From the NCBI RefSeq assembly GCF_024171885.1, contig NZ_JAMTCP010000002.1, positions 248,001 to 312,000 on the forward strand: a stretch of 64,000 nt of DNA, given 5' to 3'. The position numbers were made by a program, and so were the translations under genes. The stretch comes from Streptoalloteichus tenebrarius. Its GTDB lineage: Bacteria > Actinomycetota > Actinomycetes > Mycobacteriales > Pseudonocardiaceae. Numbering within the stretch: the first letter of the stretch is position 1; each line of letters begins with the position of its first letter. The notes beneath the pieces are model-generated. The model saw only the letters and a list, made by a program, of their open reading frames with translations, searched no databases and had not been told where the DNA came from. Shown here one piece after another: positions 9,801 to 18,658 of the stretch.

Positions 9801-10071
9801 CCGCGAGGTCTTCAAGTCCTCCAAGTTCGGCACGATCGCCGGTTGCCTGGTGCTGTCCGGCGAGATCAAGCGGAACTCCAAGGCGCGCCTGCTGCGGGAC
9901 AACGTGGTGGTCGCCGAGAACCTGCCGATCGCCTCGCTGCGGCGGTTCAAGGACGACGTCACCGAGGTCCGCGAGGGCTACGAGTGCGGTCTCACCCTCG
10001 GCTCGTACGGCGACCTGAAGGTCGACGACGTGATCGAGACCTACGAGATGCGCGAGAAGCCGCGGAGCTGA
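6853..10071 (+). CDS. infB: translation initiation factor IF-2
   Basis: IF-2 is the GTPase that places initiator tRNA on the 30S subunit and promotes subunit joining. I chose the GTG at 6853 ([15 protein letters not shown]) because GAGGAG lies just upstream; an ATG at 6841 overlaps that site. The protein is 1072 residues. Residues 1-50 are an IF2_N helix module. About 400 residues of Ala/Pro-rich and then Gly/Arg-rich low-complexity sequence follow, then a second IF2_N module, the G domain with P-loop GHVDHGKT at 574-581 and NKID at 678-681, and domains II-IV. The disordered linker is long and contains DNA-level tandem repeats near 7128-7190 and 7975-8070. Confidence 0.97.
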   Translation: MAGKARVHELAKELGVTSKEVLNKLKELGEFVKSASSTVEAPVARKLRDAFPRAGGKGEGRPRPSAPRPAAPKPAPPAAQSQPAAPAPAPAAPSAPAAPSAPAAPSAPAAPPAPAPTPAPAPAARQEQPAQPPAAQPAAPATPAAPRPSAMPGPRPGPRPAAPKPGPVAPKPAPAPAPQPAPQPQQPAAQAPAAQAPAAQAPAAQAPAAPAAPKPATPAPQQPQAPQGGGPRPGPKPGPRSGGQGQGGGAPAPGVVPPRPQAPKPGPRAPRPGNNPFGVGSGAPAPRPQGGPRPGPGQRQGGPGGGRPGEGRPTPGPRAGAPGSGGPRPSPGNMPPRPNPGMMPPRPARPAGAGGGRPGGGGGRPGGGGRPGGGGGGFRGGPGGGGGGGGFRGGPGGGGGGGGFRPGGGGGAPAGGGGFRGRPGGGGGRGGAAGAFGRPGGPARRGRKSKRQKRQEFDNMQAPSIGGVRLPKGSGEVIRLPRGASLTDFAEKINANPASLVQALFHLGEMVTATQSVSDEVLELLGQEMNYQVQVVSPEDEDRELLESFDISYGENDGDESDLAPRPPVVTVMGHVDHGKTRLLDTIRKANVREREAGGITQHIGAYQVSTELDGNERLITFIDTPGHEAFTAMRARGAKSTDIAVLVVAADDGVMPQTVEAINHAQAASVPIVVAVNKIDKEGANPAKIRQQLTEYGLVAEEYGGDTMFVDISAKQGTNIESLLEAILLTADAALDLRANPDMPAQGVAIEAHLDRGRGPVATVLVQRGTLRVGDSIVGGDAYGRVRRMLDEHGKDVTEATPSRPVQVIGFTSVPGAGDNFLVVEEDRVARQIAERRQARERAAENARRAARKRISLEDLDSALKETSQLNLIIKGDNSGTVEALEDALMKIDVGDEVELRVIHRGVGAIKEGDINLAIADNVIVLGFNVRAEGKATELANREGVEIRFYSVIYQAIEDIEKALKGMLKPEYEEVALGRAEVREVFKSSKFGTIAGCLVLSGEIKRNSKARLLRDNVVVAENLPIASLRRFKDDVTEVREGYECGLTLGSYGDLKVDDVIETYEMREKPRS

Positions 10072-10077
10072 CGTGGT

Positions 10078-10114
10078 GGGCCCCGGGGTCGGTCGAGGAC
10101 CGGCCCCGGGGCCC
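10078..10114 (+). terminator. strong hairpin between infB and the DUF503 gene
   Basis: A 17-bp stem (arms 10078-10094 and 10098-10114, one G-U pair) closes on a 3-nt loop, seven bases after the infB stop. There is no T-run, as is common in GC-rich actinobacteria. It could be a terminator, an attenuator or an mRNA 3'-stabilising stem that lowers expression of DUF503 and rbfA relative to infB. Confidence 0.6.
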
Positions 10115-10138
10115 GCTCGCTCGTGGGACGGGGGGAAC

Positions 10139-10435
10139 GTGTACGTCGGCGTCCTGGAGCTGGACGTGGTGCTCGGCGACGTCCACTCGTTGAAGCAGAA
10201 GCGCTCGGTGGTGCGGCCGGTGGTCGCGGAGCTGCGGCGCCGGTTCGAGGTCTCGGTGGCCGAGGCCGGTCATCTCGACCTGCACCGCAGGGCCCTGCTC
10301 GGGGTCGCGGTGGTGTCGCCGGACGCGGCGCACGCGCGGGACGTGCTCGACGCGTGCGAGCGGCTGGTGGCCGGGCGGCCAGAACTTGAGCTGCTGTCGG
10401 CGAGACAGCGCATGCTGGGACCGGAGGACGAGTAG
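10139..10435 (+). CDS. DUF503 (YlxP-like) family protein
   Basis: 98 residues from the GTG at 10139 (purine-rich GGGGGAA just upstream). The sequence YVGVLELDVVLGDVHSLKQK, followed by RSVVRPVVAELRRRFEVSVAE, is diagnostic of DUF503, the YlxP-like proteins that accompany infB and rbfA in Gram-positives. Family members are small alpha/beta proteins; YlxP-like proteins have been linked to ribosome assembly, but the mechanism is not settled. It lies directly downstream of the hairpin after infB and 94 bp before rbfA, so it belongs to the same operon. Confidence 0.88.
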   Translation: MYVGVLELDVVLGDVHSLKQKRSVVRPVVAELRRRFEVSVAEAGHLDLHRRALLGVAVVSPDAAHARDVLDACERLVAGRPELELLSARQRMLGPEDE

Positions 10436-10528
10436 TCGTCCCGGTCCCGTCGGGTGGCGGTGGCCGTGGCGGCCGCCGCCGTCCCGCACCGACTTTCGGA
10501 CATCCTGGGAAGAAGAGGGAGGAGCGCC

Positions 10529-10990
10529 GTGGCCGACCCGGCCCGCGCCCGCAAGCTGGCCAAGCGGATCGCGCAGATCGTCGCGTCCGGGCTGGAGCAC
10601 GAGGTCAAGGACCCGCGACTGGCGATGGTCACGATCACCGACGCCAAGGTGACGGCCGACCTGCGGGACGCGACCGTCTACTACACCGTCTTCGGTGACG
10701 CCACCGACCGGGCCGCGACCGCGGCCGCCCTGGAGAGCGCCAAGGGCGTGCTGCGGGGCATGGTCGGCCAGGGCACCGGGGTGCGGTTCACGCCGACGCT
10801 GACGTTCGTCGCGGACACCGTTCCGGAGGACGCGCGGCGGATCCACGACCTGCTGGCCAAGGCCAGGGAGGCCGACGCCGAGGTCGCGCGGCTGGCGGCC
10901 GGCGCGGAGCCGGCCGGCGAGCCCGACCCGTACAAGGCGCCCCGCGACGAGGACGAGGACGAGGAGACCGAGGGGACCGGCCGCGCCTGA
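10529..10990 (+). CDS. rbfA: ribosome-binding factor A
   Basis: RbfA is a KH-fold protein that binds the 30S subunit during late maturation of 16S rRNA. 153 residues from the GTG at 10529, which has AGGGAGGAG just upstream; an in-frame GTG at 10454 has no such site. Core motifs are [37 protein letters not shown] and ATVYYTVFG, then the long C-terminal helix. The last 35 residues are an acidic, disordered tail ([10 protein letters not shown]). It completes the rimP-nusA-ylxR-infB-DUF503-rbfA cluster. Confidence 0.93.
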   Translation: MADPARARKLAKRIAQIVASGLEHEVKDPRLAMVTITDAKVTADLRDATVYYTVFGDATDRAATAAALESAKGVLRGMVGQGTGVRFTPTLTFVADTVPEDARRIHDLLAKAREADAEVARLAAGAEPAGEPDPYKAPRDEDEDEETEGTGRA

Positions 10991-11213
10991 GCCGCCGAGA
11001 CCGGGAGCCGGCCCCGCGGGGCGGGGTGGGTTCCCGCGTCGCCGGTGCGGCGGGTGGACCTGTCGGCGTGCGGTGGGCGACGCTGAGCGCGGAGGTGTTC
11101 GTGGGGGATCATGGACTCGTCCACGAGCGGTCCGCCGTGGGCGGGTGGCCCGCGGGGCGCCGTCGGGTGACCGGCGGGACACCGGGTGACGTCTGAGGGG
11201 CGGTGGCGCGGAG

Positions 11214-12254
11214 GTGAGTGAGCTGGGCGGTGAGACGAGCGGCGTGCGGGTGCTGGGCGCGGACCCGGCCACCGGCGAGCTGACGACGGCGGCCCGGTTG
11301 CTGGCCGAGGCGTCGGACGTGACGTTGCTGGCGCACGTGAACCCGGACGCCGACGCGTTGGGCAGCGCGCTGGCCGTCGGTCTGGCGCTGCACCGGCGGG
11401 GCGCGGTGGTGCGGGTGTCGTTCGGCGAGCCGGCCGTGGTGCCGGAGTCGCTGCGGGACCTGGACGTGGCCGGTCTGCTGGTGCCCCCGTCGGAGGTGCC
11501 GGCCGCGCCGCCGTTGCTGGTGGTCATGGACACCGGCAGCGTGGAGCGGCTGGGTCCGCTGGGCGGCCGGGTGGCCGCGGCGGCCGACGGCGGCGGTCAG
11601 GTGCTGGTGGTGGACCACCACGCGTCCAACACGCGGTTCGGCACCCACCACTACGTGGACGACCGGGCCGAGGCGACGGCGGTCCTCGCGGCGCGGCTCC
11701 TGGACGCCCTGGGTGTGCCGCTGGACGAGCCGATCGCGCGGTGCCTGTACGCGGGGTTGGTGACCGACACGCGGTCGTTCCGGCACGCGAGCGCGCAGAC
11801 GCACGTCCTGGCGGCCCGGTTGCTCTCGGCGGGGGTGGACCCGGAGGCCACCACGCGCCCCCTGCTCGACAGCCACCCCTTCGGGTGGTTGGCGATGCTG
11901 TCGACGGTGCTCGGCGGCGCGCGGCTGGAGCGGGACGCGGCCCGCGGGCTCGGCCTGGTGCACGCGACCGTGCGGCTGGCCGACGCCGAGGGTCTGCGCA
12001 GCGAGGAGGTGGACAGCGTCGTCGACCTGGTGCGGACCACGGTCGAGGCGGAGGTCGCCGCCGTGCTGAAGGAGACCGCGTCCGGGGCGTGGTCGGTGTC
12101 GTTGCGGGCGGTCGGGAAGATCGACGTGGGTGCGGCGGCGCAGGCGCTCGGCGGCGGGGGCCACCGGCTCGCCGCGGGTTTCACCGCGGAGGGGCCGGCC
12201 GAGCGGGTCCTGGCCGCGCTTCGGGACGCCCTCGACGGCGCGCCCGAGCTGTAG
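11214..12254 (+). CDS. DHH/DHHA1 family phosphoesterase (NrnA-like)
   Basis: 346 residues from a GTG. The DHH domain shows HVNPDADALGSALAV (residues 41-55, metal-binding Asp45 and Asp47) and VVDHHASN, and the C-terminal DHHA1 domain has the substrate-binding GGGGHRLAAGF. This architecture is that of NrnA-type nanoRNases / pAp phosphatases, which degrade RNA dinucleotides and 3'-phosphoadenosine 5'-phosphate; mycobacterial relatives also cleave cyclic dinucleotides. Placement after rbfA is typical of actinobacteria. All catalytic motifs look intact. The exact in vivo substrate cannot be read from sequence. Confidence 0.9.
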   Translation: MSELGGETSGVRVLGADPATGELTTAARLLAEASDVTLLAHVNPDADALGSALAVGLALHRRGAVVRVSFGEPAVVPESLRDLDVAGLLVPPSEVPAAPPLLVVMDTGSVERLGPLGGRVAAAADGGGQVLVVDHHASNTRFGTHHYVDDRAEATAVLAARLLDALGVPLDEPIARCLYAGLVTDTRSFRHASAQTHVLAARLLSAGVDPEATTRPLLDSHPFGWLAMLSTVLGGARLERDAARGLGLVHATVRLADAEGLRSEEVDSVVDLVRTTVEAEVAAVLKETASGAWSVSLRAVGKIDVGAAAQALGGGGHRLAAGFTAEGPAERVLAALRDALDGAPEL

Positions 12255-12482
12255 GCGCTGGAGGTCGGCTCCTGTCGGTCCGGCGGCGTGACCGCGGGCG
12301 GCAGGAGCGGCCGTTCCGCGGCCTTGCCGGAAGGCCGTCCGTGGTGCTGGCGCGATCTTTGACGCTCCTGTCTCGGAGCGGTCCACATCTCGGTGACTGT
12401 TCCTCTCCTCGCCCGTAACCTGGGCTGCTGGCCCCTTCGACGAGGGGCCGCCCTGGTGCGTGCGGCGAGGTCGGGAGGACGG

Positions 12483-13796
12483 ATGGTGGAGCGGCCCGAG
12501 CGGGTGTCCGCGCGCACGGTGCTCGGCCTCGCGGTCCCCGCCCTGGGGGTGCTGGCGGCCGAGCCGCTGTACGTGCTGGTGGACACGGCGGTCGTCGGCC
12601 ACCTCGGCGCCGTGCCGCTCGCCGCGCTGGCCGTGGGCGGGGTGCTGCTGACCCAGGTGTCCACCCAGTTGACGTTCCTGTCCTACGGCACGACGGCCAG
12701 GGCGGCCCGCCTGCACGGCGCGGGCCGACGCGCCGAGGCCGTGGCCGAGGGCGTCCAGGCCACCTGGCTGGCGGTGGTCGTCGGCGTCGTGCTCGCGCTC
12801 GTCGGCCAGGTGCTGGCCGGACCGCTCGCGCGGGTGCTGGCCGGGGAGGGCGAGGTCGCCGACGCCGCGGTCCGGTGGTTGCGGATCGGCCTGCTCGGTA
12901 CGCCGTTCATCCTGGTCACGATGGCCGGCAACGGCTGGATGCGGGGTGTCCAGGACACCGTGCGCCCCCTGCGCTACGTGCTGGCGGGCAACGCGTTGTC
13001 GGCGTTGTTGTGCCCCCTGCTCGTGCACGTGTGGGGGTGGGGGCTGGTCGGCTCGGCCGTCGCGAACGTCTTCGCCCAGGTGATCAGCGCCGGGTTCTTC
13101 GTGCGGGCCCTGCTCGTGGAGCGGGTGCCGCTGCGGCCCGACCTCGCGCGGATCAGGGCGCAGCTCGGGATGGGCAGGGACCTGGTGTTGCGGAGCCTGG
13201 CGTTCCAGGCGTGCTTCGTGTCGGCGGCCTCGGTTGCCGCGCGCACCTCGGCCGCCGCGGCCGGCGCGCACCAGGTGGTGCTCCAACTGTGGACGTTCCT
13301 CTCCCTCGTGCTGGACTCCCTGGCGATCGCGGCGCAGTCCCTGGTCGGGGCGGCGCTGGGCGCGGGGGACGAGCGGCGGGCGCGGGCGGTGTCCTGGCAG
13401 GTGACGCGGTACGGCCTGGTGTTCGGCGTGGCGCTCGGGGTGGTGTTCGCCGCGCTGGCCGGTCCGCTGCCGCGGGTGTTCACGCCGGACGCGGCGGTGT
13501 TGGCGGAGATCCCGCACGCGTGGTGGTTCTTCGTGGCGTTGCAGCCGGTGGCCGGTGTGGTCTTCGCGCTGGACGGGGTCCTGCTGGGGGCGGGGGACGC
13601 GGCGTTCCTGCGGAACGCCACGCTCGGCGCCGCCGTCGTGGGCTTCCTCCCCGTGGTGTGGCTCGCACTCGCGCTGAACTGGGGTCTGACGGGAATCTGG
13701 ATCGGTCTGGCGGCGTTCATGCTGCTGCGGCTGGTCGCGGTGCTCGTCCGGGCGCGGTCCGGGCGGTGGGCGGTCGTGGGCGCCGTGCGCGTCTAG
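12483..13796 (+). CDS. MATE family efflux transporter (DinF-like)
   Basis: 437 residues from the ATG at 12483, preceded by GGGAGGA. The protein is almost entirely hydrophobic with about 12 predicted membrane helices in two homologous halves. The MATE/DinF hallmark appears early (AEPLYVLVDTAVVGHLG, near residue 25). MATE proteins exchange cations (Na+ or H+) for organic cations, drugs or metabolites; DinF-type members sit beside DHH genes in many actinobacteria, as here. In-frame codons upstream to 12393 are possible but lack a ribosome site. The substrate is unknown. Confidence 0.88.
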   Translation: MVERPERVSARTVLGLAVPALGVLAAEPLYVLVDTAVVGHLGAVPLAALAVGGVLLTQVSTQLTFLSYGTTARAARLHGAGRRAEAVAEGVQATWLAVVVGVVLALVGQVLAGPLARVLAGEGEVADAAVRWLRIGLLGTPFILVTMAGNGWMRGVQDTVRPLRYVLAGNALSALLCPLLVHVWGWGLVGSAVANVFAQVISAGFFVRALLVERVPLRPDLARIRAQLGMGRDLVLRSLAFQACFVSAASVAARTSAAAAGAHQVVLQLWTFLSLVLDSLAIAAQSLVGAALGAGDERRARAVSWQVTRYGLVFGVALGVVFAALAGPLPRVFTPDAAVLAEIPHAWWFFVALQPVAGVVFALDGVLLGAGDAAFLRNATLGAAVVGFLPVVWLALALNWGLTGIWIGLAAFMLLRLVAVLVRARSGRWAVVGAVRV

Positions 13797-13962
13797 TCCA
13801 CCTCCCCGCCGATGATCAAGCTTTTTGTGGGACAGGACACGAGGTCCCGGCGCTAACAAATCGGTAAAGTCATCCGATGACCGGATGGAGCCGGCCGGTG
13901 TGGTCCGCGCGCTCCCGTCACCCTTCCCCCGACATCCCCGTGCAATCCCCGAAGGAGAACCG

Positions 13963-15300
13963 TTGCCGGTCGAGCGCGCGACTCGACGGGCGTGGCTGAT
14001 CTGGTCCACCGCCGTCGCCATCTACTTCATCGCCATGTTCCACCGCACGTCACTGGGCGTCGCCGGCCTCCAGGCCGGGGAGCGCTTCGGTGTCGGCGCC
14101 GCCGGGCTGGGCACCTTCACCGTGCTCCAGGTCGGCGTCTACGCCGCCATGCAGGTCCCCACCGGCCTGCTGGTCGACCGCTTCGGCCCCCGCAGGGTGC
14201 TGACCGCCGCCGCCCTGCTGCTCGGCGTCGGCCAGACCCTGTTCGCCGTGGCCTCGTCCTACCCGCTCGGCCTGGCCGCCCGCGCCGTGCTCGGCGTGGG
14301 CGACGCCCTGACCTGGGTCAGCGTCCTGCGCCTGGTCGCCGCGCACTTCCCGGCCCGCCGCTACGCCGTGGTGGTGTCGCTGTCCGGCGTCCTGGGCGCC
14401 GCCGGCAACCTCGCGGCCACCGTCCCGCTGACCCTGATGCTGGACAGCGTCGGCTGGACCGTGTCGTTCCTCGCCGCCGGCCTGCTGACCGCGGCGTACT
14501 CGGTGCGCGCGGTCACCAACCTGCGCGACGTCCCCGAGGGCACCCCGGTCCCCGCGCCCGAGCCGATCTACCCCCGCGAGGTGGCCGCGCGCGTGCTGGC
14601 CTCCTGGCGCACACCCGGCACCCGGCTCGGCTTCTGGGTGCACTTCTCCACCACCGTCGTGCCCTCGACCCTCGGCCTGCTGTGGGGCTTCCCGTACCTG
14701 GTGCGGGCGCAGGGGCTGAGCCAGGAGGCGGCCGGCGGCGTCCTGTCGCTGCTCGTCGTCGGCGGCCTGGTCGGCAGCCCGCTGGTCGGCGGGTTCACCG
14801 CCCGCCGGCCCGAGCTGCGGATGTTCGTGGCCACCGGTTTCCTCAGCGCGACCGGCGCGGCGTGGGCGCTGCTGCTGACCTGGCCCGGTCACCTCCCGGT
14901 CCCGGTGCTGGGCGCGGTGTTCGTCCTGCTGTCGATGGGCGGGCCGGTCTCGGCCATCGGCTTCGCGCTGGCCAGGGACTACAACCCGTTCCGCAGGGTC
15001 GGCACGGCCACCGGCGTGGTCAACGTGGGCGGCTTCGTGGCCACCACCGTCGCGGCGCTGTCCGTGGGCGTGCTGCTCGACCTGGTCGCCCCGCTGGGGC
15101 AGGAGACGGCGTTCCGCGTCGCCCTGCTGGCCGTCGCCGCGGTGCTGGCGTTCGGCACCTGGCGCACGGCGGTGTGGTGGCGCAGGGCCCGCGCGGTGGT
15201 GTTCGCCGCCGAGGCGCGGGGCGAGGAGGTCCCGGTCCGGCTCCGGCCCTCCCGCTGGGACGTGCTGCCGGCCGCCCAGCCGGCGCTGGCCGCCGCGTAA
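13963..15300 (+). CDS. MFS transporter
   Basis: 445 residues if translation starts at the TTG at 13963, which has AAGGAG at a good distance (13952-13957). A start at 13825 would add 46 hydrophilic residues. About 12 membrane helices are visible, with the MFS loop motif LLVDRFGPRRVLTAAALLLG after helix 2. The N-terminus AWLIWSTAVAIYFIAMFHRTSLG resembles the actinobacterial MFS proteins found upstream of truB. It could be a metabolite or drug exporter; nothing fixes the substrate. It is followed by a structured hairpin before truB. Confidence 0.85.
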   Translation: MPVERATRRAWLIWSTAVAIYFIAMFHRTSLGVAGLQAGERFGVGAAGLGTFTVLQVGVYAAMQVPTGLLVDRFGPRRVLTAAALLLGVGQTLFAVASSYPLGLAARAVLGVGDALTWVSVLRLVAAHFPARRYAVVVSLSGVLGAAGNLAATVPLTLMLDSVGWTVSFLAAGLLTAAYSVRAVTNLRDVPEGTPVPAPEPIYPREVAARVLASWRTPGTRLGFWVHFSTTVVPSTLGLLWGFPYLVRAQGLSQEAAGGVLSLLVVGGLVGSPLVGGFTARRPELRMFVATGFLSATGAAWALLLTWPGHLPVPVLGAVFVLLSMGGPVSAIGFALARDYNPFRRVGTATGVVNVGGFVATTVAALSVGVLLDLVAPLGQETAFRVALLAVAAVLAFGTWRTAVWWRRARAVVFAAEARGEEVPVRLRPSRWDVLPAAQPALAAA

Positions 15301-15322
15301 CGTTCGTCGAAGCCCATTCCGT

Positions 15323-15369
15323 GCCGCCGCAACGGGTTGCCCCGGAAAGGGGACACCCGGTGCGGCGGC
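15323..15369 (+). terminator. bipartite hairpin between MFS gene and truB
   Basis: The outer 9-bp stem (15323-15331 with 15361-15369), a 5-bp middle stem (15333-15337 with 15355-15359) and an inner CCCC/GGGG stem form a long imperfect hairpin 22 bp after the MFS stop. It is a plausible terminator for the transporter or a leader structure for truB. Confidence 0.5.
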
Positions 15370-15398
15370 CGCGGAAGCGTCGTGGAAGATGGTCCGCC

Positions 15399-16322
15399 GT
15401 GTCCGCAGTCGCCAACAGCACCACCCGTCAGCACGAACCCCGTCCCACCGTCCCGCCCGGCCTCGTCGTGGTGGACAAGCCCTCCGGGATGACCTCGCAC
15501 GACGTGGTCGCCCGGGTCCGCAAGATCCTGGGAACCCGCAAGGTCGGCCACGCGGGCACCCTCGACCCGATGGCGACCGGCGTGCTGGTGCTGGGTGTCG
15601 AGCGCGCCACCAAGCTGCTCGGCCACCTCGCCCTGGACAGCAAGGGCTACCTGGCCACCATCCGGCTGGGCGCGGCCACCACCACCGACGACGCCGAGGG
15701 CGAGGTCATCAGCGAGACCAACGCCTTCCACGTCACCGAGCCCCAGGTCCTGCGGGGCATCGCCAGGCTCACCGGGGACATCGACCAGGTGCCCAGCGCG
15801 GTGAGCGCGGTGAAGATCGCCGGTGAGCGGGCCTACGAGCTGGTGCGGGCCGGCAAGAAGGTGGACCTGCCCGCCCGCCCCGTCACGGTGCACCGCTTCG
15901 ACCTGCTCGCCATGCGGCACGAGGGCACCTACACCGACCTCGACGTCATGGTGGAGTGCTCCTCCGGCACCTACGTCAGGGCGCTGGCCCGCGACCTCGG
16001 CGCCGACCTGAAGGTCGGTGGCCACCTGGTGGCCCTGCGCCGCACCAGGGTGGGCCCGTTCGGCCTGGCCGTGGCCAGGAGCCTGGAGCAACTGGAGGCC
16101 GACCCGAAGCTGAGCCTGGACATGGACGCCGCCGTCGCCGCCGCGTTCCCGCGCCGGGACGTCAACGCCGACGACGCCGTGGCGGTCGCGCACGGGCAGC
16201 GCCTGCCGGCCGCCGGGATCTTCGGCACCTACGGCGTGTTCGGCCCGGACGGCCGGGTCGTCGCGCTGGTCAACGAGCAGGGCGGCGCCGCCCGTCCCGT
16301 GGTGGTGTTCGCCGGTATGTGA
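15399..16322 (+). CDS. truB: tRNA pseudouridine(55) synthase TruB
   Basis: TruB converts U55 in the T-loop of tRNAs to pseudouridine. 307 residues from the GTG at 15399. The catalytic motif GHAGTLDPMATG places the nucleophile at Asp56. Other conserved blocks are LVVVDKPSGMTSHDVV near residue 22, the YLATIRLGAATTTDDAEG strand, the QVPSAVSAVKIAGERAYELVR block, and the CSSGTYVRALARDLG motif. The C-terminal extension has a small PUA-like end (ALVNEQGGAARPVVVF). It starts after a structured region and ends in its own hairpin before ribF. Confidence 0.96.
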   Translation: MSAVANSTTRQHEPRPTVPPGLVVVDKPSGMTSHDVVARVRKILGTRKVGHAGTLDPMATGVLVLGVERATKLLGHLALDSKGYLATIRLGAATTTDDAEGEVISETNAFHVTEPQVLRGIARLTGDIDQVPSAVSAVKIAGERAYELVRAGKKVDLPARPVTVHRFDLLAMRHEGTYTDLDVMVECSSGTYVRALARDLGADLKVGGHLVALRRTRVGPFGLAVARSLEQLEADPKLSLDMDAAVAAAFPRRDVNADDAVAVAHGQRLPAAGIFGTYGVFGPDGRVVALVNEQGGAARPVVVFAGM

Positions 16323-16345
16323 CCCGGCGCCGTCGCCTGGACAGC

Positions 16346-16376
16346 GGGCGCGCGACCCTTCAGGGGTCGCGCGCCC
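16346..16376 (+). terminator. terminator-like hairpin after truB
   Basis: A perfect 13-bp stem (16346-16358 with 16364-16376) with a TTCAG loop lies 24 bp after the truB stop and about 90 bp before ribF. There is no strong T-run. It suggests that ribF has its own promoter. Confidence 0.6.
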
Positions 16377-16466
16377 GTCGTCGTTCCCCCGGCCCGCGCG
16401 CTCCGGGGCCCACGCACGGCAGGCGCGCGCGTACCGCCGTCCCGGTGAACATCTAGGCTGCTCGTC

Positions 16467-17435
16467 GTGCAGCGCTGGCGTGGACTGGAGAACCTGCCCG
16501 GCGGGTGGGGGCGGTGTGTGGTCACCATCGGCGTCTTCGACGGCGTCCATCGGGGCCACCAGCAGCTCATCGGGCGCGCCGTGCGGATGGCCAGGGAGCG
16601 GGGCCTGCCCTGCGTGCTGATGACCTTCGACCCACACCCGGCCGAGGTCGTCCGTCCCGGCAGCCACCCCGCGCAGCTCACCACACTGCGTCGGCGCGCC
16701 GAGCTGGTGGAGGAGCTGGGCGTGGACGTGTTCTGCGTCCTGCCGTTCACCCCCGAACTCTCCCGCGTCCCCGCCGACGAGTTCGTCCACGAGGTGCTGG
16801 TCGACCGGCTCCACGCCGCCGCCGTGGTCGTGGGGGAGAACTTCACGTTCGGCCACCGGGCGGCGGGGGACGTGGCCTCGCTGCGCCGACTGGGTGAGCG
16901 GTTCGGCTTCGTCACCGAGGGCGCGGGCCTGGTCAGCGACAGCGCCGAGGGCGGCGCGATCACCTTCTCCTCCACCTACATCAGGTCCTGCGTCGACGCG
17001 GGCGACGTGGCCGCCGCCGCGCGGGCCCTGGGCCGGCCGCACCGGCTGGAGGGCATCGTCGTGCGGGGCGACGGCCGGGGCCGCGACCTCGGCTTCCCCA
17101 CGGCGAACCTGTCGACCCCGCGCTTCGCCGCCATCCCGGCCGACGGCGTCTACGCGTGCCGGTTCATCCACGTGGGGCACGGCGAGCCGGCGGTGACCCG
17201 GTCGCTGCCCGCGGCGGTGTCCGTGGGCACCAACCCGACGTTCTCCGGCAGGGAGCGCCGGGTCGAGGCCTACGTGCTCGACGTCAACGAGGACTTCTAC
17301 GGCGAGCGGGTCGCCCTCGACTTCGTCGCGCGGCTGCGCGGCATGGAGCGGTTCGCCACGACCGAGGCGTTGATCGACGAGATGCGCCGGGACGTCGAGC
17401 GGACGCGCCAGGTGCTCGCGACCGGCGAGGGCTGA
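16467..17435 (+). CDS. ribF: bifunctional riboflavin kinase / FAD synthetase
   Basis: This enzyme phosphorylates riboflavin to FMN and adenylates FMN to FAD. 322 residues from a GTG. The N-terminal nucleotidyltransferase domain has GVFDGVHRGHQQL (HxGH at residues 28-31) and a second motif FSSTYIRS near residue 170. The C-terminal flavokinase domain has VVRGDGRGRDLGFPTANL near 195-215 and FLDFVARLRGM-like ends (ALDFVARLRGMERF). Its length is normal for the bacterial bifunctional type. The truB-ribF order is conserved in actinobacteria. Confidence 0.96.
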   Translation: MQRWRGLENLPGGWGRCVVTIGVFDGVHRGHQQLIGRAVRMARERGLPCVLMTFDPHPAEVVRPGSHPAQLTTLRRRAELVEELGVDVFCVLPFTPELSRVPADEFVHEVLVDRLHAAAVVVGENFTFGHRAAGDVASLRRLGERFGFVTEGAGLVSDSAEGGAITFSSTYIRSCVDAGDVAAAARALGRPHRLEGIVVRGDGRGRDLGFPTANLSTPRFAAIPADGVYACRFIHVGHGEPAVTRSLPAAVSVGTNPTFSGRERRVEAYVLDVNEDFYGERVALDFVARLRGMERFATTEALIDEMRRDVERTRQVLATGEG

Positions 17436-17620
17436 CGCCGCGCGGGGCCGAGGCGAGGGGTGGGGCCGAGCGGGTTCGGCCGGGAGGTCTGGCCCCACCG
17501 CCGGCGCGCCCAACTGAGTGCACTTGCGAACCAAGTCAGGGATCGCCCTCGGGCCCGCGTCGGCACCTGGCAGGATGCGGGCGTCTGGCCTGCGAGAAAC
17601 CGCCACGGGGAGAGACGAGG

Positions 17621-18103
17621 GTGGAGGAATACAAGATCGTCCAGCGCAACCTCGCGCTCCAGCGCGAGTGGTACGGCGAGCCACTGGGGGACCGCGTGCG
17701 TCGGCTCGTCGTCGCGTTCGACGTCTCGCAGGCGCAGCTCGCGGACGTGCTCGGCATCAGCGCGCCCATGCTCAGCCAGGTGATGAGCGGCCGGCGCGCC
17801 AAGATCGGCAACCCCGCCGTGCTGGCCAGGATGGTCATGCTGGAGCGGCGCGTGCTGACCCCCGAGGTCGCCTCGGGGGACAAGGAGGCGCTCAAGCGGG
17901 CGCTGGAGGAGGTGCGGGCCTCCCGCCCCACCGTGGGCAGGGACACGTTGCCCGTCTCCGAGCGCAACCACGACGAGGCGGCGCTGGCCGCGTTGCGGCG
18001 GCACGCCCGGTCGGCCGACGACCTCTCGGCGGCCGCCGAACTGCTGGCCGCGCGCTTCCCCGCCCTGTCGGACCTGCTGCGGCGCGCGGCGCAGGAGGGG
18101 TAG
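17621..18103 (+). CDS. small helix-turn-helix DNA-binding protein
   Basis: 160 residues from the GTG at 17621 (GAGAGACGAGG just upstream). Residues about 18-70 form an XRE/lambda-repressor-type HTH: VRRLVVAFDVSQAQLADVLG, then ISAPMLSQVMSGRRAKIGNP. The remainder is helical with the pattern of a dimerisation or docking region (ALKRALEEVRASRP, ALRRHARSADDLSAAAELLA). It ends 9 bp before thpR and is probably co-transcribed with it. I do not recognise a characterised orthologue; targets are unknown. Confidence 0.78.
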   Translation: MEEYKIVQRNLALQREWYGEPLGDRVRRLVVAFDVSQAQLADVLGISAPMLSQVMSGRRAKIGNPAVLARMVMLERRVLTPEVASGDKEALKRALEEVRASRPTVGRDTLPVSERNHDEAALAALRRHARSADDLSAAAELLAARFPALSDLLRRAAQEG

Positions 18104-18112
18104 GGCGCACTG

Positions 18113-18658
18113 ATGCGGCTGTTCACCGCGGTGTGGCCGCCGGAGTCGGCGGTCGAGGACCTCGCGTCGGCGCTGCGCCCGGTGATGGCCGACCCGCCGG
18201 AGGGACTGCGGTGGACGCCGCCGGACCGGTGGCACCTCACCCTGTGTTTCCACGGCGAGTCCGACGAGGCCGCGCGGGACAAGCAGGTCGACCGCCTGCG
18301 GCGACGCGCCCCGAAGGCACAGGCCCCGACCGTGCGGTTCGCCGGCAGCGGGGTGTTCCGCGGTGTGCTGTGGGTCGGCGTCGAACCGCGCGACGAACGG
18401 GACGCCTGGCTGCTGTCCGGCCTCGCCAAGGTGGCGGGGTGCAACCCTCACGGCTTCCGCGCCCACCTGACGGTGGCGCGGTGGTGGGGCGCCCGGCCCG
18501 ACCTCCTCGCCGCGCGTGACCTGCTGTCGAGCTACGCCGGGCCGTGGTGGTCGCCGCGCGAGGTGCTGCTGGTGCGCAGCGACCTGGGCCGGAGCGGCTC
18601 GACCTACACGCCGCTGGCGCGCGTTCCGCTCGCCGGTCAGGAGCCGACCGACGGGTGA
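18113..18658 (+). CDS. thpR: RNA 2',3'-cyclic phosphodiesterase (2H family)
   Basis: 181 residues, the usual length of the ThpR / bacterial 2'-5' RNA ligase-like family. Both catalytic HxT motifs are present: H41-L-T43 (RWHLTLCF) and H118-L-T120 (AHLTVAR). The enzyme hydrolyses 2',3'-cyclic phosphate ends of RNA to 2'-phosphate and shows weak ligase activity with tRNA halves in some species. The N-terminal MRLFTAVWPPE is typical. It follows the HTH gene by 9 bp, so the two likely form one transcript. Confidence 0.9.
   Translation: MRLFTAVWPPESAVEDLASALRPVMADPPEGLRWTPPDRWHLTLCFHGESDEAARDKQVDRLRRRAPKAQAPTVRFAGSGVFRGVLWVGVEPRDERDAWLLSGLAKVAGCNPHGFRAHLTVARWWGARPDLLAARDLLSSYAGPWWSPREVLLVRSDLGRSGSTYTPLARVPLAGQEPTDG

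Noticed and set aside
11109-14021. 970-residue minus-strand open frame over the DHH, MATE and MFS genes
   Set aside because: Long antisense frames arise from the G/C third-position bias. It is Arg/His/Gln-rich with no domain and covers three recognised genes.
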